Origin: Scolanthus callimorphus
Taxonomy: Eukaryota; Cnidaria; Anthozoa; Actiniaria; Edwardsiidae
Direction of reading: 5' to 3'
Assembly: GCA_033964015.1 (NCBI GenBank)
Contig: JAWWUD010000059.1
Location: forward strand, 558,001-622,000
Length of the DNA: 64,000 nucleotides
A program made the position numbers and the translations under genes. The notes under the pieces were generated by a model, which searched no databases, had not been told where the DNA came from, and saw only the letters and a program-made list of their open reading frames with translations. This document shows, in pieces, positions 33,769-45,191 of the stretch; positions within the stretch are counted from its first letter, which is position 1; each line of letters starts with the position of its first letter.

Positions 33769-34838
33769 AACTAATATTCCTGAAATCAGAATCTTTGAAC
33801 AACTTCTAACATATTCTAATATTCCTGCAATCAGAATCTTTCCCATGCTTTATATGTCAACAAAGAAACATTTTTGCTTGTCCGACATAGCAACAGTAAC
33901 CAGGGAAGACAAATAATAAATGCGGGGTCTGTGAGCTCTCGCAAAAAGGATTATTACAGCTAAAATCGTTGCATCTCGGCTCGCGTTTTCAAAACATCAA
34001 TTTGTTTTTGGCTTTGCTGTTCTGCCAGTCAAATCTTATGAACCAATCAGAATCTTGCCCTGCTTCTAATAAATTATAATAAATGATTAGAACTAGCGGT
34101 ATCTTTCAGATTCGATTCAGAATGTGAAGTCTCAGTCTCATCAACTGAGCCTCTTACTCATAATGATTGTATGAGGCTCTGTATGCAGACTGAATTGGAA
34201 GGCCTTGAGTATAGGATGTCCATATATGGTCATTCTCTTATCTTTTACTTCACATTTTGAAATGGTACGTAGACAGATATAGCTGTCTATTGTCAAAGTC
34301 ACGTGACATGACGTCATTGTTTACGTCATTACAAATGACAAAAACATCTCAAACTACTCAAAAGCGACTTGATGGTTATACGTCTGAATTCTGATACCAC
34401 TTTTCCTTATGTATGGTGCTCCGCCTCAGGAGCTCTGTTATTAAGGTGGCTCCAACAAAAGTAAACTTTTCATCATCTCGCTCGCGTTCCACCAAAAATA
34501 GCCGGATGTGTTTTAACTCTGGATATGTTTAACTTTAACCCATTAGCGCATTTTAATATATTTTTTAGAAGCCGCATTTGCTTATGCGAGGCCGATATTC
34601 TAACAGTGATCTATTCTCAGCGCTCTTCTTCACTCTATAAGCTATGAGAGAAAACGTTGGTTGCACAGGAATGAATAGCTATAGTACCAACCTTAGAATA
34701 TTCACAACGATTTACTCCTTCCCAATCTCATCTTAACTCAATAAAACAACACCAAGAGACCGGAAAAGCGCAAGAAAAATGCTTTTTTTTAAAGCGTAAA
34801 AGAATGTATACGCGGGGGAGGTTGGAAGGAATCTTTGC
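33769..34838. other. Intron 1 non-coding
   Basis: It contains a stem-less copy of the GTGCTCCGC...GGAGCTC module near 34,408-34,436 and CRE-like sites near 34,310. No gene. Confidence 0.4.
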
Positions 34839-35014
34839 TAATGAATGAATGAATGATACTTTATTCAATCACGAAAGTTACAACAGCTATTGGGCTGGTT
34901 TACATGTAAGTTGCATATAAATATATATATAATAATAATAATAATAAATACAGGATAAAGCTATTCTACAATAAAACTATGACAATATATTAATATAATA
35001 ATAAGAAACATAGA

Positions 35015-35332
35015 CTACCCGTTGTCGAGCAGAGTGACAGATTTTAACTTGTTCTTAAAGCTCTCAAATGATTGAGTTTGTCTCAAATCCTCTGGGAGAC
35101 TGTTCCAAATTTTGGCACCGCTAAAGGAGAAGCTCTTTTTTAAAGATCCAGTGTTTGGGCGGGGCAATACAAATCTAGTACCTCCACCCCGTAAATTATA
35201 ATTTGTAGAGCTTCCCACCGTTTCAAATAACCCTGCAACACTCTCTGGTGCAGAGCTATTTTTAACTTTATGATTGCCAATGCCTTTCGTTTTACACGTC
35301 TTTCATCCAGTCTATCCCATTCCAGTAACCCC
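35015..35332 (-). pseudogene. LINE RT C-terminal fragment, downstream of the Gypsy insertion
   Basis: It encodes the last part of the L2/CR1-like protein (SGAKIWNSLPEDLR, FESFKNKLK), ending at a stop near 35,015. The frame links through the Gypsy target site to 39,496. Confidence 0.8.
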
Positions 35333-35477
35333 TGTAATGTTTATAGTCAACAGCACAGGACTACAGGACTACAGGCTACGACAAGATCATTCCAACTGAT
35401 TTATTAAGATTACACAACAGGCTTACAGAGTGATAGTCACGTGATGGCGTGACTCCCATATAAGGCTACTCATTACA
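35333..35477 (-). repeat. Gypsy 3' LTR, 145 bp
   Basis: TG...CA ends, with a TATA-like CTTATAT, a CACGTGA E-box and an AATAAA signal when read on the minus strand. It is very short for an LTR. Confidence 0.93.
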
Positions 35478-35490
35478 TCCCCCTCTCAAG
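35478..35490 (-). other. Gypsy polypurine tract
   Basis: On the minus strand CTTGAGAGGGGGA directly abuts the 3' LTR, the expected plus-strand primer site. Confidence 0.8.
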
Positions 35491-35628
35491 TTAAGCTATA
35501 CAATAATAATAATAATGTGCAATCAATAGCAATTAACAAAACAATGTAATAAAGTGTGAGATATAAATGAACTATTAGTCCATGACATAGTCTTTGTTCC
35601 AGACTGGTGCTGATTTGGCACGACTAGA

Positions 35629-36837
35629 TCAACGTGGCTCCTCTGGAGTGATTTCAACATGTTCACTTTCCATGGAGCTATCTAACATACTATCTTTACT
35701 GACATAACGTGGTGGTTCCTTAGATTTATTTAGCGCGCGTCTGTTTCTGCGATACTCCCTCCCAGTTTGATCTGTTATCACATAGGACCTGGGAGTGTTG
35801 TGAACTTCACTAACACAAACAGGACTGTGAATCTTCTCCCCGGGCTTCTGAAACCTTATCATATCCCCCTCCTTCAATGGGGGTAGTGGTTTGGACCCCT
35901 TATCATAATACTCTTTTGTTTTCATTTGCCGATCCTGCAGCTGTACGCGGATGTCATCATGCACAGTAGGGAGTAGTGCTCTAGGATGCATTGGTAAGGT
36001 TGTACGTACCTGGCGACTGATGATCATCTGGTTGGGAGAATATGGAAAATTGCTAACTGGAGTGTTACGGTAAACCATCAAACCTTCATTTAGGTCACAA
36101 CCCTTACCTAGGATGCCCTTTACAATTCTTACCGCTTTCTCTGCCAGACCATTAGACTGACTGTACAAAGGGCTTGTCGGTATAACTTTGAGTCCACATC
36201 GGCTGGCATATTCATGCATTTCTTCTGAGTTAAAGGGGTTGTTGTCAGCCGTAAATGTTTCTGGATATCCGTGTCTGGAAAAGATTTCTGTTAGCGCCCT
36301 GATAACATGGCCAGCTTTTTTGCCACTCATGTTTACTGCTTCTATGTACTTGGAATAGTAGTCAATTACTACTAGGTAAGGCTTTCCTTGATACTCACCG
36401 ATGTCTGCAGCAATGTGTTGCCATGGCAACAGTGGGACCTCCCTTAGCTGCATTGGTTCTTTCTGCTGTTTTCTCTGTAAACTCAAGCACTTGTCACATT
36501 TTGTGATCATTTCCGAGATGTCATCACCGAGGCCCGGCCAGTACACCGCAGCCCGTGCTCTAGCCTTACTCTTCTCTATACCAAAATGACCCTTGTGTAT
36601 TTGTTGGAGAATTTGTGGTCTCCATGACACTGGAATGACTATTCGGTGATCTTTCATGACCAGCCCATCTAACAGGTGTAAGTCATGACGCACATTCCAA
36701 TAGGGCCTAAGTTGCACTGGGACATTTTGTCTGTTTTGCGCCCACCCTTCCCTTATATACTCACTAAGAAGTTGCATGTCCTGGTCCTCGGTTGCGATTT
36801 GTTGCAGCTGTGAGAGCTTCATGTCTGAGATATGCAA
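35629..36837 (-). pseudogene. Gypsy integrase domain (pol C-terminus)
   Basis: 402 codons are open. An HHCC zinc region (GHFGIEKSKARARAAVYWPG, then KCDKC) precedes the DDE core. The core Asp residues lie in the AADIGEY and FTADNNPF contexts, and the Glu lies after YSQSNGLAEKAV. The C-terminal tail has a GDMIRFQKPGEK segment. The N-terminal link to RNase H is missing. The integrase itself looks complete, but it is not in frame with the RNase H piece. Confidence 0.88.
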
Positions 36838-36900
36838 GTCTGTGCAGAGGCACTTTGTGCAGAGGTTTCCTAAAAATGGATTCTAAGGGTTTGTGGTCAG

Positions 36901-37557
36901 TCATATGACATCAATTTCTGCCCCATATGTATACATATTGAATCGCTCACATCCAAAAACAATTGCAAGTAACTCCTTCTCTATTTGTGCATAGTTTTGC
37001 TCTGCACTTGTCAAGGCCCTTGAGGCATAAGCAACCGGTTGACCATTCTGTAGCAAACAGGCTCCAAGTCCACTCTTTGAGGCGTCAACCTGTAAGGTAG
37101 TTGGTAAACTTATATCATAGAATTTAAGTACTGGTTTACTGGTGAGTGCTGCCTTAAGCTTTGCTAATGCTGCATCATGCTCTGGGTGCCAGGCCCAGAC
37201 TGCCTTCTTCCGCAGGAGTGATCTCAGTGGGGCAGTCAATTCAGCCATGTTGGGTATGTACTTAGACAAATAATTTATCATTCCCAGCAGTCTTTGCAAA
37301 TCCTTTTTGCACTGTGGGACTGGCATATTAAAAATTGCTGACACTTTAGCAGGGTCTGGTGTGAACCCATTTTTACTGACCACCTCCCCCATATAGCTTA
37401 CCTTGTCTAGTCGGTATTGGATCTTGGTTTTGTTGAATCTGATGTTTCTTTCCCTGGCTCTCTCGAGCACCTTGTACAGGGCTATCATGGTCGTCTTCTG
37501 TTTTCCCTGCAATGATAATATAATCATAAACTGGAAGCACGCCCTCAATGTCACCAA
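36901..37557 (-). pseudogene. Gypsy RT thumb and RNase H fragment
   Basis: The frame holds the distal RT (KVSYMGEVVSKNGFTPDP, INYLSKYIPN) and the RNase H start (LQVDASKSGLGACLLQNG, YASRALTSAEQNYAQIEKE). It overlaps the protease-RT frame in another phase, so a frameshift separates them. It stops at 36,901. A short remnant of the next conserved segment is readable in another frame at about 36,800-36,895, after which sequence jumps to the integrase, showing a deletion. Confidence 0.85.
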
Positions 37558-38494
37558 AGTGCTCCTCTACCATTTTTTGTGCCACTTCACTCGCACATGA
37601 AATTCCAAATGGCATTCCACAGAACCTAAATCTACCAAAGGGCGTGTTGAATGTGCAGAGTAACGATGCTGCATCACTCAGCTTCTTATGCCAATAGCAA
37701 CTCGACATATCTACAACTGTAAATACCTTACATCCATTTAAGGTGCTTGATATTTTCTCGATTGAAGGCGGCTTGTAGTCTTCCCTTATAATGGCTTCAT
37801 TTAAATCAGGGGTGTCTAGGCACAGTCTCAGAGTTTTGTCTTTCTTTTCAACAATGACAAGGTTACTCACCCAGTCAACCGGCTCATTGACTTTTTTGAT
37901 TACCTCCCGTTGCTCCAGATCATTTATGGTGGTTTTCAACTGCTCCATCAAACGCAGTGGGACATTCCTTTGATGTTGAATTGTGGGCCTCGCGCCCTCT
38001 TTAAGGGTGATGTTATACTCACCCTCAACACATCCCAGACCTGTGAAAACGTCCTCAAACTGATCAAGGAATTTGCGTGGCTGCTCTAATGCATCTATAC
38101 TCAGACCCTGCGGTCGCGCACCACCATTAAATGAAATTAAACCTAACTTAACACACGATTCTACACCTAGAATGGGTTTTACACTGTGATCTACGATATC
38201 GTATTCTATTGCAATTGGGCGCTCGAGTCCTTGGACATGTGTATCTACATAACATTTTCCTACAGTTTTTAGGGAATTTCCTCCATAAGATCGTAGCTTG
38301 GTTGTTGTATGCTCGATCGTGCAGTCAGGCAGTTCTTTCACAACAGCTTCGGGGATCACGTTACACTCTGCTCCGGTGTCTAATTTGAAGGTCACGTTCT
38401 TCCCGTTTAATGTTAGACACTGTTCAACACACATCTTGTTGCTGCTTGGTCTTCGAATCTCTTCTATATATAGGCTCTCGATCTCCTTATACAA
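37373..38494 (-). pseudogene. Gypsy protease and reverse transcriptase fragment, catalytic Asp lost
   Basis: The retropepsin active site (LDTGAE) lies near 38,380 and the RT fingers and palm follow (VVDMSSCYW, FCGMPFGISCASE). In the catalytic box near 37,525 the second of the two adjacent aspartates is replaced by Tyr (VYDYIII). Reverse transcriptase of this copy should be inactive. The frame then runs out of phase past about 37,480. Confidence 0.85.
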
Positions 38495-38576
38495 GTTACT
38501 TGGGTCTTGTTGGCTCTGCAGTTCGATCTCGCGAACAGCTCTAGTTGCACGCTGTTGTGGCGCTTGCGGTTGTGGG

Positions 38577-39316
38577 AGTTTCCTTGTGTAACAGCGGGCG
38601 AAATGGTGTTTCTCCTTGCACCGATGACAAATTGCATTGTAGGCTGTACAATTCCCTCGCTCGTGCTGTAGTCCACAAAATCTGCATTTGTTAGGACCTT
38701 TGCTTTGGTTCTGTGCAGGAGCTCTTGCGTTAAGCGAGTCGATTTGATTGATTTCCTGCGATCCTTGATCTGGCCTCGTGATTAACTTGGATTGCGCAAT
38801 TGCCTGTTCTGACGCTCGGCACAGTTACTGCTTTCGTGAGGTTTAGATCTGGTTCTCGAAGAAGTCGCTCTCTCAATGCAGGGCTATTTGTGCCGATCAC
38901 GATTTGGTCACGTATGAGGGAATCCTTTATCTCTCCAAATTCACACAGCGTGGCCTTTTGTCTTAACTCGGTTAAGAATGCATCAAATGGTCTTTCCCCC
39001 TGTGTTGTTGTACGAAAAATATACCTTTCGTAAGTGACATTTGTACGGGGCATACAGTAATCTTGTAACGCCGTCAGGGTGTCCTTAACGTTTCTACTTG
39101 CTAATGCCTCAGGTTAATTCCGGGTAGTGTTTTCAATACTCGTCGGGCTTTCAGCCCTATTACGCTGTATAGCGTGGCCACTTGAACCTTCTCTTCCTTG
39201 TCTTTGAGACCACTTGAGATCTCATAGAGTTCCCAACTCTCAGCCCACTCTCTCCACGCTTCTGCCAAGTTCCGACTGTCCATATCGAGTTCTGATGGAG
39301 GCTTGATTTTCTCCAT
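38577..39316 (-). pseudogene. Gypsy gag-like region with two zinc knuckles, frameshifted
   Basis: The start is an ATG at 39,316 just inside the 5' LTR (EKIKPPSELDM, LYSVIGLKARRVLKTLPG). A second frame at 38,730-39,053 continues the capsid-like part (RPFDAFLTELRQKA, IRDQIVIGTNS). CCHC-type knuckles (CRFCGLQHERGNC and CHRCKEKHHFARC) lie near 38,585-38,690. Breaks between the frames show decay or programmed shifts. Confidence 0.78.
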
Positions 39317-39337
39317 GATCGTCGCCCTGGACTTCCA

Positions 39338-39350
39338 GCTCCTGGTACCA
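39338..39350 (-). other. Gypsy primer-binding site
   Basis: TGGTACCAGGAGC starts directly at the inner edge of the 5' LTR on the minus strand, with the TGG expected to pair to a tRNA CCA end. The tRNA was not identified. Confidence 0.7.
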
Positions 39351-39495
39351 TGTAATGTTTATAGTCAACAGCACAGGACTACAGGACTACAGGCTACGAC
39401 AAGATCATTCCAACTGATTTATTAAGATTACACAACAGGCTTACAGAGTGATAGTCACGTGATGGCGTGACTCCGATATAAGGCTACTCATTACA
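39351..39495 (-). repeat. Gypsy 5' LTR, 145 bp
   Basis: Identical to the 3' LTR except for one base (CTCCGATAT against CTCCCATAT on the plus strand). Confidence 0.93.
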
Positions 39496-39653
39496 CCCCA
39501 GGACCAGGCTAGAACTAGCTCTATTATCTGTACCGAGAATGAGTCTGGCTGCCCTATTTTGGCGATTTTGCAGTTTGTCAGATAATGTTTTTCCAAGAGT
39601 ATCCCAGACTTCGCAACAATAATCTAAGTGAGTCTATACAATAGAATTGTATA

Positions 39654-39893
39654 AAGCAGATTTCAGATGACCATCGTGAAAGTAAACGCAATTGTGCAAT
39701 CACTAGCCAATCAGAAACAAGAGTAATTACAACTTACTGCTGAATGGTTTCCAGCCCAGCCAATCAGGAGCCGAACCAATTGGCTAGTAATTCCTTGCTT
39801 GTAATTAGTTCGCAATTTGATTGGTTGATAGAAATAAGCAGCCAATGAGAGAGCAAACCAATTGCAAACACGACGGTCATCTGAAATCCGCTC
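39654..39893. mobile_element. TA-flanked MITE (family A), 240 bp, inside the LINE RT
   Basis: The ends are AAGCAGATTTCAGATGACC and, in inverse, GAGCGGATTTCAGATGACCG. They are flanked by TA at 39,652-39,653 and 39,894-39,895. Removing the element and one TA restores the LINE reading frame, which fixes the borders well. The TA duplication suggests the Tc1/mariner group. Other copies lie at 49,006-50,025 and 53,409-53,606. Confidence 0.85.
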
Positions 39894-40165
39894 TATTGTG
39901 ATTAATGAATCAGTGGGTACAAAAGGTCTAATTCTTTTCATTACACCTAGCCCTGAGTTCACCTTTTTAATGATATATGGTCAATATGATTCTCCCAGTC
40001 AAGGTTATCGTCAATCACCACTCCAAGCATTTTGCTTTCTGTTACTTGCTTTATCACTTTTTCACCAATTCTCAAAGTGGCTTCTGTTCTAGTTTGGCTA
40101 GGCGTTGCCTAGTGCCAACTAGCATAAACTCGGTTTTAGCGACATTTAGATGCAATTTATTGGCC

Positions 40166-41237
40166 TTAAGTCAGTGACTTATCTAGCGCAAATAGAAAAT
40201 GAAATTGCTTTTTTTCGCTGAGAGCGGAAGAGGGAATAATATATAGATTTTAGGCACTGGCTAAAACCGTAGCGTCTGGTTACAATGAGACAAAAGCTAG
40301 GCAGCCCTTGTACATAGCTGATCACCATAAATACTACGTGACCACAAGCCGTTGCACCCCCCTTGCCACTTAAACAATTTCAACCAAGTTAGATTGCTCA
40401 AGGTTAATCAATTGCCAAGATATATACCTTCTGTCGTCCGATGACGTCATAGATGACGTCAAACTACGTGACCACACAGTTGCACCCCCTTGTCACGTAG
40501 ATAATTTCTACCCGAAAAATGCCCAAAATACTTGTGAACATCTACTCTATTTACAACCCAATCTAAGACCTCTGTGGAAAATGCAGAGGGTAGCGGAGTG
40601 GAAGGGAGGGAGGAAGGCATACTATGGCTAGAACGGCTATTGCTTGGCTGACAAAATACCTGATGTGTGAGAGTACAGGCTGTCACTCCCTGGGCAAATA
40701 CTGGGAGAACCAAGAGATGGAACCTACGACTCGTTCACAAGCGCTACTTTCTGGTTAAATGTAGGGTCGACCTCCAAATCTGATGTGAGAGACACCTTAA
40801 AACGTAGGGGAGAAGAACTGGGAAATAGCCAAGAAAATAATAGTAAGAGAGGCCGACGAGAAAGACAGAAAACATGGATGAAAAAATCTTGCCCAGGGAG
40901 TAGACAGCCTTGGAGTACAGTATTCCGGGAAGACCAGTTTGGAAGTCTTTTACAAGACTGATACTCCAAAATTAAAGAAAAGAGAAAAAGCTGAAGTAAA
41001 CAAAGATAAGTCAAAATGAAAAACCCATAAAAACTTTGCGTCAACTCAGTGACTAAATGAGTGTAGACTACACGAGTCGTGACGAGTATAGATTATTAAT
41101 AGAAGTAATACATTGTCAACTCATAGTCTATGCGTCCAAATCAAATCGACAAAGAGTGAATATTGATTTCAGCTTTGTACGACGGATTACATAACATAAG
41201 ACCGGTGAAGCGCGGCCAGCATACCCAACGAAGCGTA
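40166..41237. other. Intron 1 non-coding with CRE pair and minisatellite-like DNA
   Basis: An imperfect direct repeat near 40,336 and 40,462 (ACTACGTGACCAC...TTGCACCCCC) flanks a CRE pair at 40,442-40,461. From about 41,018 there is a segment (AACTTTGCGTCAACTCAGTG ACTAAATGAG) matching the minisatellite at 45,960-46,740. Minus-strand ORFs here are repeat translations. Confidence 0.5.
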
Positions 41238-41604
41238 AAGCCAAGTTGGAGTTTTGTGATGACCGTGGGGGACTGGCGCAGAGTCGGACTAAATATCGAT
41301 TGGACTGATTAGTTTCCCATATTCTTTGGTTAATAATGCAAATTATCCGGTGACTAAAAGAGGCTCTTGTACGGTTAAACTTTAGTTTTTGAAATACTCC
41401 GACTGCATATAGTTAGGTTAGAAGTTATTCTATGTTGCTGTTTGATTTTTTTTCCTCCTAAGCCATTTTTGTTCGTTTTAAAAATGGCAACATTTTTACC
41501 GGAAGTGCGACACCTAATACGCATTCGACTGTCAAAAACAGTAACATTGCCCCACGTGGGTGAATTTAAAAGAAGCGCGTATTTTCCCACGATATTTTCC
41601 AAAG

Positions 41605-43772
41605 ATGTCGGCTGAAAAAGAGAATATTAGAGAAAACAACCTTCGTTTAGAAGACTTTAAGCGTTGGAAAGTTCCTTATCTACAGGATTTCCTTCGTAAG
41701 CGAGGCCTTAAGGTATCAGGTACTAAAGACGAACTTGCCGCGCGCGCGTTCGCAGCGAATGATTCTCCTGTTCCAGTTCCAGTCAAATATAGCTTCCTTT
41801 TACATATCGATGGCAAGCAATTACCCGATCCCTTCTCCCTCACGGATGGCTGGCAGAGCGAAAAACAAGGAATGTCTAGCTGGCCTCCAATTTTTCAAGT
41901 CCACATCGTGGAATTCTTGCTAACAGCTGAACAATCAAATGCAGACTTGGGAAAACGGCTGCTACGCGATTACAAGGAAGGGTAAGCTTACAGTTACTCC
42001 AAATGGTTGAAAGAGGTCCACTATCATGAGATAACACCATCATCTAAGTATTGCTTTCTCAAATCTGAGTCTACGCCCTCATAGAGTATCAACAATGTCC
42101 CCCATAGGATCTGGGTTTGTGCTGAGAGATCCTCAGGAAATATAGTCTCAGCTTATTGCTATTGTTTTACAGGGTAAGTACGCACATTTACTCAAAAGCG
42201 CATAATTCATCAGGGGTTAATAATCTCCTGGTTTGTTTAAATCATTAAAAAAAGGCCGGGGCCGTTGCCAGGGGGAGGGCCCAGCCCTCGACCCCCCTCT
42301 AGCAACGAGCTACATTTGAAAGGGCATTTTCTATTATCAGCAATAATCAGAAAGATGAAATGAACAGAATAATCTTATGAAAGGATAATGACATCAACTT
42401 TCTTCTTTTTATTTTAATTTCATTTGGGACCATGATACTTATGTACAATCTTGTATAAAATATGTGTATATGTTGTATGTAGTAAATGTATGGGGTTCTT
42501 TAAAATACAGGAAAAAATGTCTTATGAAGGGCCTCCTCCTTAAAAATCCTGGCTATTCCCCTCAAGGGGGTAAATGGAGGAGAGGAGGGAGAGGGGAAGA
42601 CATTAAAGCAATGCAGTAAATCACATTGGTTTACAAGCTATATCTTTTTAACAGACTTGGCTCAATTTGCAATCATATTGCTGCTGTGCTTTTCAAGGTA
42701 GAGTATGCATGGACAAATGGCTCTCCAACTTCAGGAGAATGTGCTTGGAACAATGATGGCGCTAAGAGAAAGCTTGACCCTAAGAGTCTGTGAAATGGAA
42801 ATTAAGAAGCCACATTACAGAAAGAAAGGAAATACAACTGTAACTGTCATTAACACTCAGTCACGGAAATCATTTAATCCCCTTCCCATAGACCAAGACA
42901 AACCATCAATACAGAAGCTGATTGGCTGCCTTATACCCAAGTCTGCCTAATGCCTGTGGATTTCATTATGTTGATCTTTCTGTTGTACCAACTTCTGTCC
43001 AGAGGATAATATAAATGTAGAACAAACTCTTGAGATAAACACATCACCAACTGTACCAGACTGTATTCCAGATATTGTCTCCACAGTAAATACAGTAGAT
43101 GAGCTTCTAAGCAAAATGGAAAGCATTGGACCAGATGAAGCCACTGCTCTTGATAGGTACACAAGAGGACAAAATGATAATGATGGCTGGAAGTCACAGA
43201 GGGTAGGAGTAATGACGAAAGTGAGATCGCTTAAAAAGTCCCCCGAAAATGTTGACTGCAATCCATTGCTCAGTTCATTGTGTTCTTATAACACCAGAAG
43301 TAAAGTACTGACACCAGCTATGCATTATGGAGTTCAAATGGAAGAGGAAGCCAGGAATGCTTATAAAAATGTCAATGTCAGCTCATGTGGTCTGTTTGTC
43401 ATGGCTGGTAAAGCTTACACTGGAGCTAGTCCTGATGGGCTAGTGGAGAGTGACTGCTGTGGGCAAGGGCTTGTTTAAATAAAATGCCCATTAACTACTT
43501 CTCACACAGTACCAAGCCCGAGCAATCTGCCTTACCTCAAAGCAGACGACGAAGGAATTGTCCACCTTTCCAGAAGTCACCTTTACTACAGCCAAGTCCA
43601 ACATCAAATAGGAGTTACGGGAAGAGGCTGGTGTGACTTTTTTGTATATTCTCGACATGGCTTTTTCCTTGACCGAGTAAATAAAGATGATGGCAGATGG
43701 GATGAGCTTAGTAATGCATCTGAATATTTTTTCATCAACCATGTTGCACCATACATGATAGCTAATAAGTAA
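41605..43772 (+). pseudogene. SAP-SWIM-YqaJ nuclease gene of the transposon, decayed
   Basis: Exon 1 (41,605-42,173) begins with a SAP-like DNA-binding motif (VPYLQDFLRKRGLKVSGTKD ELAAR). It continues through IWVCAERSSGNI to SAYCYC, the first half of a SWIM zinc finger, and ends at GTAAGT. Exon 2 starts at 42,655 and supplies GLGSICNHIAAVLF, the second half (CNH), in phase. The YqaJ exonuclease-like domain follows: SLCSYNTRSK, GASPDGLV, IKCP, and YYSQVQHQIGVTGRGWCDFF. Lesions are TAA at 41,983-41,985, TAG at 42,082-42,084, a frameshift near 42,786, stops between 42,948 and 43,010, and TAA at 43,476-43,478 exactly where the catalytic Glu of the E-x-K box is expected. The frame then runs open to 43,772. 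The product may have acted in DNA processing during transposition. Confidence 0.82.
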
Positions 43773-43799
43773 TTCTAGATATTCTTGTGACAGCTTATA

Positions 43800-44280
43800 C
43801 ATCCCAGAGCTGGGACCCTAAACAGAATTAATACTGGGGACCGGGTGTATGCAGTACTGCCTACTAGAACTATGATTATTGAGCTACTATGTCCATTGAG
43901 TGAACATTAGAGTGAACACAATTTACTATAGCATTTGTTCACTTGAATATTTTCACTTGACAAAAAAAATTCACTAAACTAAACTATTAACTCATATTCA
44001 CTTCCAAATTTCATATCAACTGGGATTGCATTGTGCAATTCCAAAAAATTCCATACCCCCACCATGGAGGGCCATGCACTGAAAGACCCCCATGCCCATA
44101 CCTCTGGAAATTCCAAGGGAAAATACAGTATTTTTATGGAAAATAATAACATCTTAAGCCTCTGCAAAATCAGGTAAATTGACCCCCCCTCTGGAATTTC
44201 CAATTTATCCGGGGCTGTGATTTTTTTTCTGCAATTGCACACTTCTTTAAAAGTCACCAGCATATTCCTTATTTTAGTTT
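43800..44280. repeat. Spacer of the transposon with C-run/GGAAATTCC repeat
   Basis: Between the two convergent genes, about 43,985-44,225 is a member of the dispersed family also found at 9,785, 29,150 and 53,163 (AAATTCCATACCCCCACCAT, TTTTTATGGAAA, CAGGTAAATTGACCCCCCC). It was probably inserted after the transposon. Confidence 0.6.
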
Positions 44281-44325
44281 AAAAAAATACAAAGCTATTG
44301 TTCCTTAAATGGGTATCATGGCAGA

Positions 44326-45191
44326 TTACCATGAAGTTAATGGAGGCAAAAAGTTGCACAAGGCAGAACTAACTATGAGAATATCATCAATGACAGGAAG
44401 CATGTTTATAGGCAATGTGCTAGTTAAGATGGAGAAGTTCTTCATCCTCCCAATGGCACGCTCCACATGTATCCTGGCATTTGCAATCTTTTTAGTTGCC
44501 ATAACATTCTCCTGTGACATCTGTTCCTGGCCTGAGCTGGCTGGTGGAATTGTTAGGGTTGCCCCTCTCATTAAAATATCTTCTTTAATGGTAAAGCCCC
44601 TGTCAGCCAAGATCAAATCCCCTGGCTCCACCTTTCTCAAGAAACCAGACTCTCTTGTGATGTGACGGTCTGATGCACGCCTACCCCAGGCTTTAGACAA
44701 AAAACTGATATGACCGTTAGGTGCTATTCCCACTAGGAATTTTATAGTGTTGTTTTTTTATAATCTGACCAAGTGAGAGCTTGCAATTTCAGATCTCTTG
44801 GCCGGCTGATAAACACTTCACTGCAGTCTATTGTGCATCTCAAATTCTTAAAATTGGCCTTAACAGACTTGGGTAGCTGCCGGTTAATAGTCTCTCTATC
44901 TGGCCACATGATCATAGGTCTAAGCTCAGTTGCAAGGAATCTAATCCAGGTATTAAAGATATGTGACACTGTAGTTTTACTTACTCCAAATAAATCAGCA
45001 AGTAACTCATTTGACAGAGACTGTTTGATTTTCATAAGTGTCAGAAGCATTTCATCTTTAGATGATAGCTTTCGAGCAGGTCCCCTCTTCTTATTTTTTT
45101 TAGATTTTTTCTGTACAAACTTTTTTACTTTCGAGACAATAACTTTTTTTGTTCCAGCCCAATATCGTATTTTCTTGGCCATGCATAACAA
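44326..45191 (-). pseudogene. DDE_Tnp_4-type transposase, frameshifted
   Basis: The upstream frame (44,742-45,191) has a basic N-terminus, the helix-turn-helix LADLFGVSKTTVSHIFNTW and the first catalytic Asp in TIDCSEVFI. The downstream frame (44,326-44,733) has the second Asp in LILADRGF and the Glu in ARIHVERAIGRMKNF. The two frames join at a run of seven T at 44,753-44,759, so a one-base slip there breaks the gene. A further frame upstream (45,125-45,313, MEEHNMQHIYFPLPDEE) may be the displaced N-terminus. No THAP zinc finger was found. Catalytic residues are otherwise intact. Confidence 0.85.

Larger units (their letters stand above)
35333..39495 (-). mobile_element. Gypsy-type LTR retrotransposon, young but defective
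   Basis: Two 145-bp LTRs (35,333-35,477 and 39,351-39,495) differ by one base. They begin TGTAAT and end ATTACA, and are flanked by a 4-bp CCCC duplication. On the minus strand the order is primer-binding site, gag with zinc knuckles, protease, reverse transcriptase, RNase H, integrase, polypurine tract. Order RT-RH-IN marks it as Gypsy/Metaviridae-like. It is broken by frameshifts, a catalytic substitution in RT and a deletion between RNase H and integrase. No envelope-like gene is present. Confidence 0.92.
34839..40165 (-). mobile_element. L2/CR1-like LINE 3' half, interrupted by a Gypsy element and a TA-MITE
   Basis: On the minus strand three blocks belong to one decayed LINE: 39,896-40,165 (RT palm/thumb, with NKLHLNVAKTEFMLVG, MLGVVIDDNLDW and VMKRIRPFVP), 39,496-39,653 (THLDYCCEVWDTLGKTL, QNRAARLILG) and 34,839-35,332 (LLEWDRLDERRVKRKALAI, then SGAKIWNSLPEDLR). 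It ends in a CATT-repeat tail near 34,840. The blocks are separated by the Gypsy insertion (35,333-39,495) and a MITE (39,654-39,893). Reading across each insertion, with one target copy removed, continues the RT frame. Other frameshifts show that the LINE is dead. Confidence 0.85.

Noticed and set aside
40724..41044. 106-codon minus-strand ORF as a membrane protein gene
   Set aside because: The frame crosses minisatellite-type repeat DNA, and its hydrophobicity comes from repeat composition.
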